Assembly (NCBI GenBank): GCA_028293625.1
Contig: JAQGOL010000035.1
Coordinates: 529,087-593,086, forward strand
Direction of reading: 5' to 3'
Origin: Chthoniobacteraceae bacterium
GTDB taxonomy: Bacteria > Verrucomicrobiota > Verrucomicrobiia > Chthoniobacterales > Chthoniobacteraceae
DNA: 64,000 nt
Below, piece by piece: positions 1 to 7,556 of this stretch (the first letter of the stretch is position 1; the number at the start of each line of letters is the position of its first letter). The position numbers and the translations under genes are program-made. The notes under the pieces were generated by a model. That model was not told where the DNA came from and made no database searches. It saw only the letters and a program-made list of their open reading frames with translations.

Positions 1-1
1 T

Positions 2-223
2 GAGAAACTTCGTGAAGGGGCCCTGAAAGAGGAGCCCGATTTCGCCCCGCGCGCCGCTGCCTCCTCCAAAGGAGAGGCTATTATCGAAAAAGCCACCAGT
101 GTAAGTAAGAGACGAGGAAATGGGCGTAACATCGAAATTAGAAGTATAGGTGAACAGCGTTCACTGCCGTGGAATGGCGTAATTGAGATATCTGCCGTTA
201 ACCAAATTTATAATCAGGAGTAG
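2..223 (+). CDS. possible 3' end of a gene entering from the left edge
   Basis: One frame is open from the window edge to a TAG at 221-223, giving about 73 codons with no ATG at its head. The first half is charged and Ala-rich (KLREGALKEE..., ...AAASSKGEAI), which reads like protein. The second half is less convincing. No domain is recognised. It may be the C-terminal tail of a gene that starts outside the window, or chance; the upstream sequence would settle it. Confidence 0.3.
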   Translation, partial: EKLREGALKEEPDFAPRAAASSKGEAIIEKATSVSKRRGNGRNIEIRSIGEQRSLPWNGVIEISAVNQIYNQE

Positions 224-303
224 CTCCCGGCTTTCATCGGGATCGAGAACGGGGGGGTGAAGCGGTATATAGCGAGCGACATACGGCGAGTGAACTGTAA
301 TTG

Positions 304-370
304 CTGACCCGCTTTATAATGGTTCCTTGCCGGTGGCCGCTCCAGCAGGAAAACTGACCCGGTTTCTAAT
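304..370. repeat. imperfect 17-bp direct repeat, 50-bp offset
   Basis: CTGACCCGCTTTATAAT at 304-320 and CTGACCCGGTTTCTAAT at 354-370 match at 15 of 17 positions. They lie between the left-edge frame and the 3' end of the permease operon, and the second copy overlaps the stop codon of the TIGR03943-like gene. No transposase lies nearby. It may be a remnant of an inserted element or chance. Confidence 0.35.
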
Positions 371-1232
371 AAAGCATGCTTTCGTCAGGCGGAGTTGCCT
401 GCTCAATGCGCTCGGATTTTAAGACCGCGGTGCGGCGTCCATTTTCAAGCGGGAAAGTAGAAGTGCCAACGACTTTGACCCAGGTCATTTCGGGCAGGTC
501 CGGGAGATTATCGGTTTCAACCAAAGTGGCAACAGGCCGGGCATCGGCAGCGCAGCAGGTCATGAACATGCGGACTGCTTTAAACCGTTTCGGCCCGGTG
601 CCATTGACTCCTTTGTCGGGCATCAACTGGCCGACGAGCTCCACCTTTTTGTTTTCGAAATCCTTGCGCAGTTCGCCGTCCTGGGCGGCATATAAAAGGT
701 CGAGTACTTCCACCACAATAAAGCCTTCCGGCGTGCGCTGAAGGTAATCGCTCGCGTTCTTTGCTTCGGGCGCCGCGGCGACAGCTGGCGGTTGCGCGGA
801 GGATGGGGCATCGTCCTTGGTTGGCAATGGCATTTCCGGCGGGGCAAAGGCGGCGGTTTTGCGCGGCTGCAAAGTGGAACCGTCGGTATCGATGCCGCGG
901 TTTTCAATCGCGGTTCTTCCAAAAGAGGCCGGGGAAAAAGTGGCGCTAACGGTAATAGGCAGCAGCAACACTCCAAAAGTGAGCAGCTTTCCAATGGGCA
1001 TGCGTGCAAGGGAATGCCCGCAGTCGGCGGCCGAACAGCACGAAGCATCGGCGGGTGTAAGAAGGAACACAGCGGCCATTAATGCAAGCACAATGCCGGC
1101 CACCAGCACATAGGGACGGAACGGGGGCGCCAGCAACGCACTCACGCGACCGCTGAAATAGAAGTAGAGAAGGATGCCGCTCCAGGTGGCGAGCGTGGCA
1201 CAGGGAAACCAGCGGGCGAATAACTTGCTCAT
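366..1232 (-). CDS. TIGR03943/YcgQ-like membrane protein
   Basis: 288-aa membrane protein, probable partner of the adjacent permease. Hydrophobic segments lie near residues 10-28, 40-58 and 85-103, with a Cys-rich stretch (ADASCCSAADCGH) between the second and third. The C-terminal third is a soluble beta-rich domain containing FMTCCAADARP, characteristic of the TIGR03943/DUF1980 family (YcgQ of Bacillus). The start codon overlaps the stop of the permease by 4 bp (1229-1232), so the two are co-translated. The family pairs almost invariably with a YraQ/YcgR permease. Its substrate is not established, though metal-related roles have been suggested. Family call firm; function unknown. Confidence 0.85.
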   Translation of the reverse strand: MSKLFARWFPCATLATWSGILLYFYFSGRVSALLAPPFRPYVLVAGIVLALMAAVFLLTPADASCCSAADCGHSLARMPIGKLLTFGVLLLPITVSATFSPASFGRTAIENRGIDTDGSTLQPRKTAAFAPPEMPLPTKDDAPSSAQPPAVAAAPEAKNASDYLQRTPEGFIVVEVLDLLYAAQDGELRKDFENKKVELVGQLMPDKGVNGTGPKRFKAVRMFMTCCAADARPVATLVETDNLPDLPEMTWVKVVGTSTFPLENGRRTAVLKSERIEQATPPDESMLY

Positions 1233-2224
1233 AAGTTTGGGGCCATCGTAGCGCGTCCGCCGAAGACCTGCAATGCGTCAAGCCTCCAGCAAATCAACGC
1301 GACGAGAATAAATAAACCGATCGCGAAAATGATCACAAAGCGTTTTTGGAATACGAGCCCGTAAAGCCAGAAAAGCTTTAGATCAAACAGCGGGCCAAAA
1401 AGGAGGAAGGCGAGTTTTGCCCCCGAAGAGAAAGCGGTAAAGGTCCAGGCAATAAAGGCGTCGGTCGTGCTGCAAAGGCCAAGAAGCGCGGCCAGCGCCA
1501 TGAGTGACGTGATGCCAAGAAGCGGCGAAGCGGCAAGCGGTGTAAGCACATCGTGCCGGATACCGGTGTTAAAAAGACAGGTAATGGCGGTGCCGATGAT
1601 GAAGTAAAAGGCGACATCAAGGAAATCCGCGGTTGCCGATTGCACGGCCATGAGCAATTTGCGCGGCAGATTTGCCTCCGCAGCCATGTCGCCAAAGTCC
1701 CGGGTGCCGGGCTCGGAGCCGATGCTCAATCCGCCGCGCCGTTTTGCGCCGCCCAGAATTCCCGGCTGAAGAATCCGTTCATGGGGAAGGTGATGAACCA
1801 AAAAGGCAACTCCGACAGCGAGAAGATAGCCGATGCCGAGCCGCAGCGAGACCATGAGGGCAGGGCCGGGTTCAACTGTCTGGCTAAACGCCTGCCAGGT
1901 GCTCAAGGCCACGATCGGGCTGACAATGGGCGCGCCGAGCATGTATGCGGTCGCACAGGAGAGCGGCAACCCTTTCTTCAAAAACCGGCGGATCACAATG
2001 ACATTGCCGCATTCGCACATCGGAAAAATGAGTCCGAGCAGGCCACTGGCGAAAATGGCCGCTCCGGGACGTTTGGGCAACAGCCGTGTGATCCGGTCCG
2101 CTGAGACAAAAACGTCGACCATTCCGGATATGAGCGCTCCAAGCAGCAGGAAGGGAATGCCTTCAAAAAGGACACTGAGAAAGGCGAGGGCGAAATCGTG
2201 AAAACTAAAATTAAACCAGGACAT
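1229..2224 (-). CDS. YraQ/YcgR (ArsP_1-type) permease
   Basis: 331-aa polytopic membrane protein of the DUF318/ArsP_1 permease family. It carries the family signature FPMCECGNV followed by a run ending MLGAPIVSPIVA, both in the first half, and a second hydrophobic repeat in the C-terminal half (about residues 195-320). Relatives include ArsP, which exports organoarsenicals, and YcgR, whose substrate is unknown. It is the first gene of a two-gene minus-strand operon with the YcgQ-like gene. The 156-bp gap to the divergent csbD-like gene should hold the promoters of both. No metal-regulator box is obvious there. Confidence 0.88.
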   Translation of the reverse strand: MSWFNFSFHDFALAFLSVLFEGIPFLLLGALISGMVDVFVSADRITRLLPKRPGAAIFASGLLGLIFPMCECGNVIVIRRFLKKGLPLSCATAYMLGAPIVSPIVALSTWQAFSQTVEPGPALMVSLRLGIGYLLAVGVAFLVHHLPHERILQPGILGGAKRRGGLSIGSEPGTRDFGDMAAEANLPRKLLMAVQSATADFLDVAFYFIIGTAITCLFNTGIRHDVLTPLAASPLLGITSLMALAALLGLCSTTDAFIAWTFTAFSSGAKLAFLLFGPLFDLKLFWLYGLVFQKRFVIIFAIGLFILVALICWRLDALQVFGGRATMAPNL

Positions 2225-2380
2225 CAGAAGCGCTCGGGGTGGCGGGTGGTGGAACAGGCGGTCGAAGCCGACTTTATGGCAGGGAGTGCGCGGAGAAAAC
2301 AGCCATTTTCAAACGCGTACGACTCAAACGGCTGTTCTGACACGGCCAGCTGCAATCGCGATCACGGATCATGGTCAACT

Positions 2381-2566
2381 ATGACTAAATTATCCCTCAA
2401 AGGCACTTGGAACGAAGTAGCCGGCAAGCTTAAGCAGAAGTATGCCGACCTCACGGACGATGATTTGCTCTTTGCAGAAGGCAAGGAAGACGAGTTGCTT
2501 GGCCGTTTGCAACAGCGCCTCGGCAAGTCTAAAGAAGAGATTCGCAGCGAGATCGAAGGCGTTTGA
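2381..2566 (+). CDS. CsbD family stress-response protein
   Basis: 61-aa acidic/basic helical protein matching the CsbD family: GTWNEVAGKLKQKYADLT near the N-terminus, then a highly charged region ending in EEIRSEIEGV. Family members are abundant, stress-induced cytoplasmic proteins of unknown mechanism. The frame stays open upstream to 2198, but only from ATG 2381 does the sequence match the family, whose usual length is about 60 residues. A strong hairpin terminator follows 25 bp downstream, so it is a single-gene transcript. Confidence 0.85.
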   Translation: MTKLSLKGTWNEVAGKLKQKYADLTDDDLLFAEGKEDELLGRLQQRLGKSKEEIRSEIEGV

Positions 2567-2591
2567 TTTAGCGCTTCGGTAAACTCGAATG

Positions 2592-2632
2592 GCTGAGGCT
2601 TGCCGCGCTTGCGGTGAGCCTCGGCTTTTTTT
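2592..2632 (+). terminator. Rho-independent terminator of the csbD-like gene
   Basis: GCTGAGGCTTGCCGC (2592-2606), a GCTT loop, then GCGGTGAGCCTCGGC (2611-2625) form a 15-bp stem with two or three weak pairs. Seven T residues follow (2626-2632). It sits 25 bp after the csbD-like stop codon. Confidence 0.85.
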
Positions 2633-2706
2633 ATTCCTTTCACGTTTGCCTCTGCAAGAGTTGTTTCCTTCGTCTTCCCGCGTTTTATCTCCCGCCCTTT
2701 TTCGCA

Positions 2707-3075
2707 ATGTTTCAAATCGTCTTTAATGAAATCAGCGCCGCCGAAATGGCTGCTCTGCCCAAGGAGCTTCAGCTTGATCTGCTGGCCGAATTTGAAGTGT
2801 TGCCGGAGGAGCTTGACGGCCTGGATGACGAACGCTTTGGACTAATCGAGCGCGATGGCAAGAAGCTTTATCGCTATCGCGCCAAGGATTACCGCATCTA
2901 TTTTGCGAGGGCCTCCGAGGGAATCACCATCCATCGCGTGCTCCATAAAAATACGATCCGGGATTTCCTTTTTCGCGCGAAATTGCCAATGCCAGCCGAG
3001 GATCAGGAACTGAGCCAGCAGGGCGGCTTCTGGAAGCTGATCGAGGAAGGCGAAAAAACCCGCAAAACCCGATGA
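2707..3075 (+). CDS. RelE/ParE-fold-like small protein (orphan)
   Basis: 122-aa protein. Residues about 10-95 read like a RelE/ParE toxin-fold domain: an N-terminal helical part, then LYRYRAKDYRIYFAR...ITIHRVLHKNTIRDFLFRAKL, with the beta-strand pattern and basic C-terminal residues seen in RelE-like toxins. The frame is open from 2614, but that segment reads like terminator and leader, so ATG 2707 is preferred. No antitoxin gene is adjacent; the next gene overlaps by 4 bp and encodes a small membrane protein. It could be a chromosomal RelE-fold protein without toxin function. Fold assignment is moderate; toxicity is unsupported. Confidence 0.6.
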   Translation: MFQIVFNEISAAEMAALPKELQLDLLAEFEVLPEELDGLDDERFGLIERDGKKLYRYRAKDYRIYFARASEGITIHRVLHKNTIRDFLFRAKLPMPAEDQELSQQGGFWKLIEEGEKTRKTR

Positions 3076-3314
3076 ACCTCCGGCTGCTTTTCTGTATTGG
3101 GATGGGTTTTTTTACCACGTACATGGGCCTTGCCATGCTCATCACTCATTTCCGCGCGCAGCCAAAAAGCGTGATTCCTTCCAAACCGAACTTCTCGGCG
3201 CGTGCCGAACAGAGCGTCGATGCGGAGACGGGCGAAAAACTTGTTTATCGGGAGTTTACAGTTTCCACAAAACTAGCAAGCGAAGTGACGCCCAAGCCGC
3301 CGGAGGCGCGTTAG
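3072..3314 (+). CDS. small single-pass membrane protein, unknown
   Basis: 80-aa protein with an N-terminal hydrophobic segment (residues about 4-24, LLFCIGMGFFTTYMGLAML). A hydrophilic tail follows, containing RAEQSVDAETGEKLVYREFTV. Its ATG overlaps the stop of the RelE-like gene by 4 bp, indicating translational coupling, and it ends 22 bp before the PLP enzyme. No family is recognised. It may be a type II membrane protein or an exported peptide. Confidence 0.6.
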   Translation: MNLRLLFCIGMGFFTTYMGLAMLITHFRAQPKSVIPSKPNFSARAEQSVDAETGEKLVYREFTVSTKLASEVTPKPPEAR

Positions 3315-3336
3315 GCAGGCAAGGCATTTTTCTGTT

Positions 3337-4488
3337 ATGAACTTTTATCCCGACGAATCCGAGCGCCAGTTGCTTTTCCCGATTTGCCGGGACAAAACGT
3401 TTCTGGCGCATGCCGGGGTGACAGCGCTGCCCAAGGCTGTGGCGGATGCGATCTGCGAGTACACGCTGCGGGCGTCGGAGAACCCTCAGGAATTCGGCTC
3501 GGTGCTCCATGATATCAAACAAGCGCGGAAAACCTGCGCCGCGTTCATTGGGGCTGAGCCGGGTGAAATCGCGCTTCTTGGGCCGACTTCATTGGGACTG
3601 AGCCTGTTTGCCAATGGAATCCCGTGGGAATGGGGCGATGAAGTGCTCTGTTACCAAGGCGATTATCCGGCCAATGTCTATCCCTGGCTTGAATTGCGCC
3701 GGCGCGGTGTGACGGTGCGTTATATCGAGCCGGGCCGGCCCGGCGAGCTGACTCCCGAGGTGGTGGCCGCCGCCTGTACTGAAAAAACGCGACTCGTGGC
3801 GCTCGCAAGCGCCCACTTTTTCACCGGCTACCGCATCGATGTCGACGCGATTGGACAGCTCCTGCACGAGCGCGGCATCCTGTTTTCAGTGGATGCGATT
3901 CAGACCCTGGGCGCTTTCCCGCTCTCGGTGGAACACGTCGATTTTCTGAGCGCGGATGCCCATAAATGGATGCTCGGGCCGCTCGCAATCGGGATTGTCT
4001 ACGTGAAGAAAAAGCATTTCGAATTGCTGCGGCCGACCTTGCTCGGGGCGTGGAATGTCGAGGCGCCCAACTTTATCGCCCAGGAAGAAATTCAATTCGT
4101 TCCGGGCGCGCAACGTTATGAACCGGGCGTGCTGAACATCGCCGGCATGTATGGGATGAAGGCGGGAATCGACCTGATCATGAGCCATTCCATTGAGCGG
4201 GTCGCTGAGCGGCTTTTGGAGCTCAAAGCCCATCTCGTCAATGCAATCGAGCCGCTTGGGTTTGAAATTCTCGGCCCTCGCGACGGCGCCAATGCTTCGA
4301 GCACGACGACGTTTCGTCACGCCAGCGTGAGTTCCGCCGCCCTTTTTAACCGGCTCGAAAGCGAGCGTGTGATTGCCTCGCTGCGGCATGACAAGGAGGG
4401 GCGCGATTATCTGCGATTCAGCCCGCATCTTTATAATACCGAGGCGGAACTCGACCGGGCGATTGACCTGCTTCGGGGTGCGCTTTAG
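3337..4488 (+). CDS. class V aminotransferase-fold PLP enzyme (cysteine desulfurase-like)
   Basis: 383-aa fold-type I PLP-dependent enzyme. D186 in FSVDAIQTLG and K210 in SADAHKWMLGP are the expected cofactor-binding Asp and Schiff-base Lys of the class V family (cysteine desulfurase, isopenicillin N epimerase-like, kynureninase-like). The C-terminal domain keeps the family pattern ending in YLRFSPHLYNTEAELDRAID. No Cys-containing desulfurase loop is obvious, so cysteine desulfurase is not assured and the substrate is unknown. It is probably co-transcribed with the two small genes upstream. Cytoplasmic. Confidence 0.85.
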   Translation: MNFYPDESERQLLFPICRDKTFLAHAGVTALPKAVADAICEYTLRASENPQEFGSVLHDIKQARKTCAAFIGAEPGEIALLGPTSLGLSLFANGIPWEWGDEVLCYQGDYPANVYPWLELRRRGVTVRYIEPGRPGELTPEVVAAACTEKTRLVALASAHFFTGYRIDVDAIGQLLHERGILFSVDAIQTLGAFPLSVEHVDFLSADAHKWMLGPLAIGIVYVKKKHFELLRPTLLGAWNVEAPNFIAQEEIQFVPGAQRYEPGVLNIAGMYGMKAGIDLIMSHSIERVAERLLELKAHLVNAIEPLGFEILGPRDGANASSTTTFRHASVSSAALFNRLESERVIASLRHDKEGRDYLRFSPHLYNTEAELDRAIDLLRGAL

Positions 4489-4532
4489 GCAGCCCTGCTG
4501 CCGTGTTTCCTCTCGAAAACGTATTTATTTCT

Positions 4533-5429
4533 ATGACTACTTCACCGACTGCCGCGGACATTATTACCCAACTGAGCCGGTATCAGGACGGCAAGCCTTT
4601 CCCTGCCGAGGCGGTGAGGGCTGCTGTTACATTGCGGGAGGAGATTACGCCACTGCTCCTTTCCGCTCTTGAAAGCGCTGCAAGCAATGTTCCCGGGATC
4701 AAGGGTGATGACATTCTTCACATCTACTCGATGTATCTGCTGGCGCAGTTTGGCGAGACGCGGCTTTTTCCGGTTCTCCTGAAGTTTTTTTCGTGGCCTG
4801 AGGAAGCGGTGGAAGACGCGGTGGGCGACCTGATCGACGAGGATCTGGCCCAGCTTTTGGTCTCTGTTTACGATGGCGACTCGAGCTCGCTTAAAACGCT
4901 CGTGGAAAATGAAGACGCCAGTGAATACGTGCGCAGCGCGGGGTTGGAAGCGTTTGCGGGACTCGCGGCCACCGGCAAGCTGCCGCGCGAGGAGGTCGTC
5001 GAATATTTCCGCGGTTTATTTAATGGAAACCTCAAGCCGGCTGATTCGTTTGTCTGGACCGGGTTGGTCCTCGCCTGCCTTGATCTGCATCCTGGGGAGC
5101 TCATGAAAGAAATCCGCAAAGCGTATGAGCTGGCTTTGGTGGATGATGAATTGATTTCACTCGAAGAAGTCGAAACGGAAGCCAAAGAGGATCTTGAGAA
5201 GGTGCTTGCCCAAACCCGTGAACACTCAAGACCCATTGAGGATACCGAGGAATCGATGGCGTGGTGGGCTTGCTTCCAACCATTGCCGGCGGCGCCCGGG
5301 CAGGAGGCGCAACCGGAGAAACCCGCCGCCGCCGAACCGGTTGAAGCGGGGGCAAAAGTTGGCCGCAACGATCCGTGTCCGTGCGGGAGCGAGAAGAAAT
5401 TCAAGAAATGTTGCGGCAAGGCGGAGTGA
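4533..5429 (+). CDS. DUF1186 protein with C-terminal SEC-C zinc motif
   Basis: 298-aa acidic helical protein. The first 200 residues resemble DUF1186/HEAT-like repeats (LLAQFGETRLFPVLLKFFSW..., YVRSAGLEAFAGLAATG...). The extreme C-terminus is a SEC-C motif, GRNDPCPCGSEKKFKKCC, which binds zinc through CxC...CC. An in-frame GTG lies 30 bp upstream at 4503, but ATG 4533 begins the better N-terminus. SEC-C modules occur on SecA and many unrelated proteins as zinc-binding tails. The function here is unknown. An Ala/Pro/Glu-rich linker joins the two parts. Confidence 0.8.
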   Translation: MTTSPTAADIITQLSRYQDGKPFPAEAVRAAVTLREEITPLLLSALESAASNVPGIKGDDILHIYSMYLLAQFGETRLFPVLLKFFSWPEEAVEDAVGDLIDEDLAQLLVSVYDGDSSSLKTLVENEDASEYVRSAGLEAFAGLAATGKLPREEVVEYFRGLFNGNLKPADSFVWTGLVLACLDLHPGELMKEIRKAYELALVDDELISLEEVETEAKEDLEKVLAQTREHSRPIEDTEESMAWWACFQPLPAAPGQEAQPEKPAAAEPVEAGAKVGRNDPCPCGSEKKFKKCCGKAE

Positions 5430-5474
5430 AACAATTCCCCAGGGAATCGCGGCCTGGGCGGCGCCCGCCATGCA

Positions 5475-5512
5475 CAGGTCAAAAAATGGCGGCCCGCGCG
5501 AGGCTTGACCTG
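5475..5512. promoter_or_regulatory. 8-bp inverted repeat upstream of accB
   Basis: CAGGTCAA (5475-5482) and TTGACCTG (5505-5512) are perfect inverted arms around a GC-rich 22-bp spacer. They lie in the 138-bp gap before accB, ending 55 bp before its start. It may be an operator or an RNA hairpin in the accB leader. No T-run follows, so it is not a typical terminator. Confidence 0.4.
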
Positions 5513-5553
5513 AGAGAAAAGCGGCGCATAGCATCCGCGCGTTCGTCACAATT

Positions 5554-5558
5554 AGGAG
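5554..5558 (+). promoter_or_regulatory. Shine-Dalgarno deciding the TTG start of accB
   Basis: AGGAG lies 9 bp before TTG 5568. From that codon the protein begins MDLKEIKELI, the standard start of biotin carboxyl carrier proteins. This supports the non-ATG start. Confidence 0.7.
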
Positions 5559-5567
5559 CCTCACAAT

Positions 5568-6029
5568 TTGGACTTAAAAGAAATCAAAGAACTCATCGCC
5601 ATGATGAGGAAGAACGACCTGTCGGTTTTCAAGCTCGAGCAGGAGGGCTTTAAGATCACGCTCAAACGCGGCGCGGATTATCAGCCGGTGATTACGTCCA
5701 TAAGCAGCCTGCCTCCGGCCCTGCCGGCTGCTGCTTCGAGTGTGACCCCGGCTGGCGCGGCGGGCGAACCCGTCGATTCGAAGCCGGCTGAGAAGCTGCG
5801 TGAAATTGTTTCGCCGATGGTGGGCACTTTTTACGCTTCGGCTTCGCCTGATTCGCCCACTTACGCCTCCCCGGGCCAGGAGATCAATGAAGACTCCGTG
5901 GTCTGCATTATCGAGGCGATGAAAGTCATGAACGAGATCAAGGCCGAATGCCGCGGCGTGATCGTCGAGGTCGTGGCTGAAAACGGAAAGCCCGTGCAGT
6001 TTGGCCAGGTGCTTTTCCGAGTTCGTTAA
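5568..6029 (+). CDS. accB: biotin carboxyl carrier protein of acetyl-CoA carboxylase
   Basis: 153-aa BCCP that carries the biotin arm between the biotin carboxylase and carboxyltransferase of acetyl-CoA carboxylase, the first step of fatty acid synthesis. The N-terminal helix (DLKEIKELIAMMRKNDLSVF) is typical. An Ala/Pro-rich linker spans about residues 45-75, followed by the biotinyl domain with the EAMKVMNE motif; K119 is the biotinylated Lys. Translation starts at TTG with a good Shine-Dalgarno. accC follows after 95 bp. A perfect inverted repeat lies upstream and could regulate the pair. Confidence 0.96.
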   Translation: MDLKEIKELIAMMRKNDLSVFKLEQEGFKITLKRGADYQPVITSISSLPPALPAAASSVTPAGAAGEPVDSKPAEKLREIVSPMVGTFYASASPDSPTYASPGQEINEDSVVCIIEAMKVMNEIKAECRGVIVEVVAENGKPVQFGQVLFRVR

Positions 6030-6124
6030 TCCGCCCGCCCGGTGGTCAGCCTGTGGTGCGCTGAGCGCGCCTTTTTCTTTCCTCTTTTGCCACCCATTAT
6101 CCCAGCCCATCGCGGCGCCTGCTG

Positions 6125-7489
6125 ATGTTTAAAAAAGTTCTCATCGCCAACCGCGGCGAAATCGCTCTGCGCGTCATTCGTGCCTGCAAGGAGCTCGGTA
6201 TCAAGACACTGGCCGTTTATTCGGAAGCCGATGTCGATTCCCTCCATGTGCAACTCGCTGACGAAGCGATCTGCATCGGGCCGGCTTCCAGTGCGCAAAG
6301 CTATTTAAAAATCGATCGCATCATCAGCGCGGCCGAGATCGGCGACGTCGATGCGATTCATCCGGGATACGGGTTCCTGGCTGAGAACGCCCATTTTGCC
6401 GATGTTTGCGCTAGTTGTAACATCAAATTCATCGGCCCAAGCCCCGATGCGATCCGTTCGATGGGCGATAAAAACATCGCCCGCGCCACGGCCCGCAAGG
6501 CCGGTGTGCCGGTGACCCCCGGCTCTGACGGGCTCGTTGAGACCGAGCAGGAAGCGCTCAAGGTCGCCAAGAAGATCGGTTACCCGGTCATGATCAAGGC
6601 CGTGGCCGGCGGCGGCGGAAAGGGAATGCGCCCGGCCCATAACGATGTGTCGCTCGTGCAAGGCTTCCACGGAGCGCGGATGGAGGCGGAAAAAGCGTTC
6701 GGCAATTCCGGGGTTTACATCGAAAAACTGATCGAGAACCCGCATCACATCGAGTTCCAGATCATGGGCGATTCCCACGGCGACGTGGTGCATATCGGCG
6801 AACGCGATTGTTCGATGCAGCGCCGCAACCAAAAGATCATCGAAGAAACGCCCGCGCCGTTGATGACTGAAGCGCTCCGCAAAAAAATGGGGACGGCTTC
6901 GGTTAAACTGGCTGAATCGGTCGGATATGTCGGGGCCGGCACGATCGAGTATCTGGTCGACGACAAGGGCAACTTCTATTTCATGGAGATGAACACTCGA
7001 ATTCAGGTCGAGCACACCATCACCGAGGAAGCTTACGGAATCGATCTGGTCAAAGAGCAACTCAAGGTGGCCGCTGGGGAACCGCTTTCCCACTTTGTCC
7101 GCAACGCAAAGCTCAAGTATCACGCCATTGAATGCCGCGTGAACGCCGAGGATCCCTTTAATAATTTCCAGCCCAGCCCCGGCAAGATTGACCTTTATTA
7201 CGCGCCGGGCGGTCGTGGAATTCGGATCGATTCACATGCGTACGCCGGTTACACCGTGCCGCCGCATTACGATTCAATGATCGCCAAGGTGATCGCCATG
7301 GGCACCACCCGCGGCAATGCGATTGATCGAATGCGCCGTGCCTTGAGCGAATACATCGTGCGGGGAGTAAAAACGACGATTCCATTTCAGGAGGCGATCC
7401 TGCGTGACCCCGATTTTGTGCGTGGCAAATACGACACCAGTTTTGTTGGCCGAATCATCGATTCGGGCGTCGCCAAGCTCAGGCGGTAA
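6125..7489 (+). CDS. accC: biotin carboxylase subunit of acetyl-CoA carboxylase
   Basis: 454-aa ATP-grasp enzyme that carboxylates biotin on BCCP using ATP and bicarbonate. It has the [20 protein letters not shown] start, the glycine-rich ATP loop [11 protein letters not shown], the [12 protein letters not shown] segment and the active-site [12 protein letters not shown] motif, all expected for AccC. Length matches stand-alone biotin carboxylase (about 450), so this is not a fused acyl-CoA carboxylase. It is paired with accB as in most bacteria. The carboxyltransferase genes accA and accD are not in the window. Confidence 0.97.
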   Translation: MFKKVLIANRGEIALRVIRACKELGIKTLAVYSEADVDSLHVQLADEAICIGPASSAQSYLKIDRIISAAEIGDVDAIHPGYGFLAENAHFADVCASCNIKFIGPSPDAIRSMGDKNIARATARKAGVPVTPGSDGLVETEQEALKVAKKIGYPVMIKAVAGGGGKGMRPAHNDVSLVQGFHGARMEAEKAFGNSGVYIEKLIENPHHIEFQIMGDSHGDVVHIGERDCSMQRRNQKIIEETPAPLMTEALRKKMGTASVKLAESVGYVGAGTIEYLVDDKGNFYFMEMNTRIQVEHTITEEAYGIDLVKEQLKVAAGEPLSHFVRNAKLKYHAIECRVNAEDPFNNFQPSPGKIDLYYAPGGRGIRIDSHAYAGYTVPPHYDSMIAKVIAMGTTRGNAIDRMRRALSEYIVRGVKTTIPFQEAILRDPDFVRGKYDTSFVGRIIDSGVAKLRR

Positions 7490-7533
7490 AGGTTTGTTTC
7501 CTCGCGATCCGGGCCGCGGGATGGATTATCGGA

Positions 7534-7549
7534 TGTGATTTTAATCACG
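7534..7549. promoter_or_regulatory. CRP/FNR-family-like palindrome before the dltD-like gene
   Basis: TGTGA-TTTTAA-TCACG fits the CRP consensus TGTGA-N6-TCACA at 9 of 10 positions. It ends 7 bp before ATG 7557, so an occupied site would block translation initiation or transcription into the gene. No CRP/FNR regulator gene is in the window. Confidence 0.4.
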
Positions 7550-7556
7550 CTTGAAC

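Noticed and set aside
6305..7123. 272-codon minus-strand frame opposite accC
   Set aside because: It is an antisense shadow of a strongly conserved gene; long mirror frames are common in GC-rich coding DNA.
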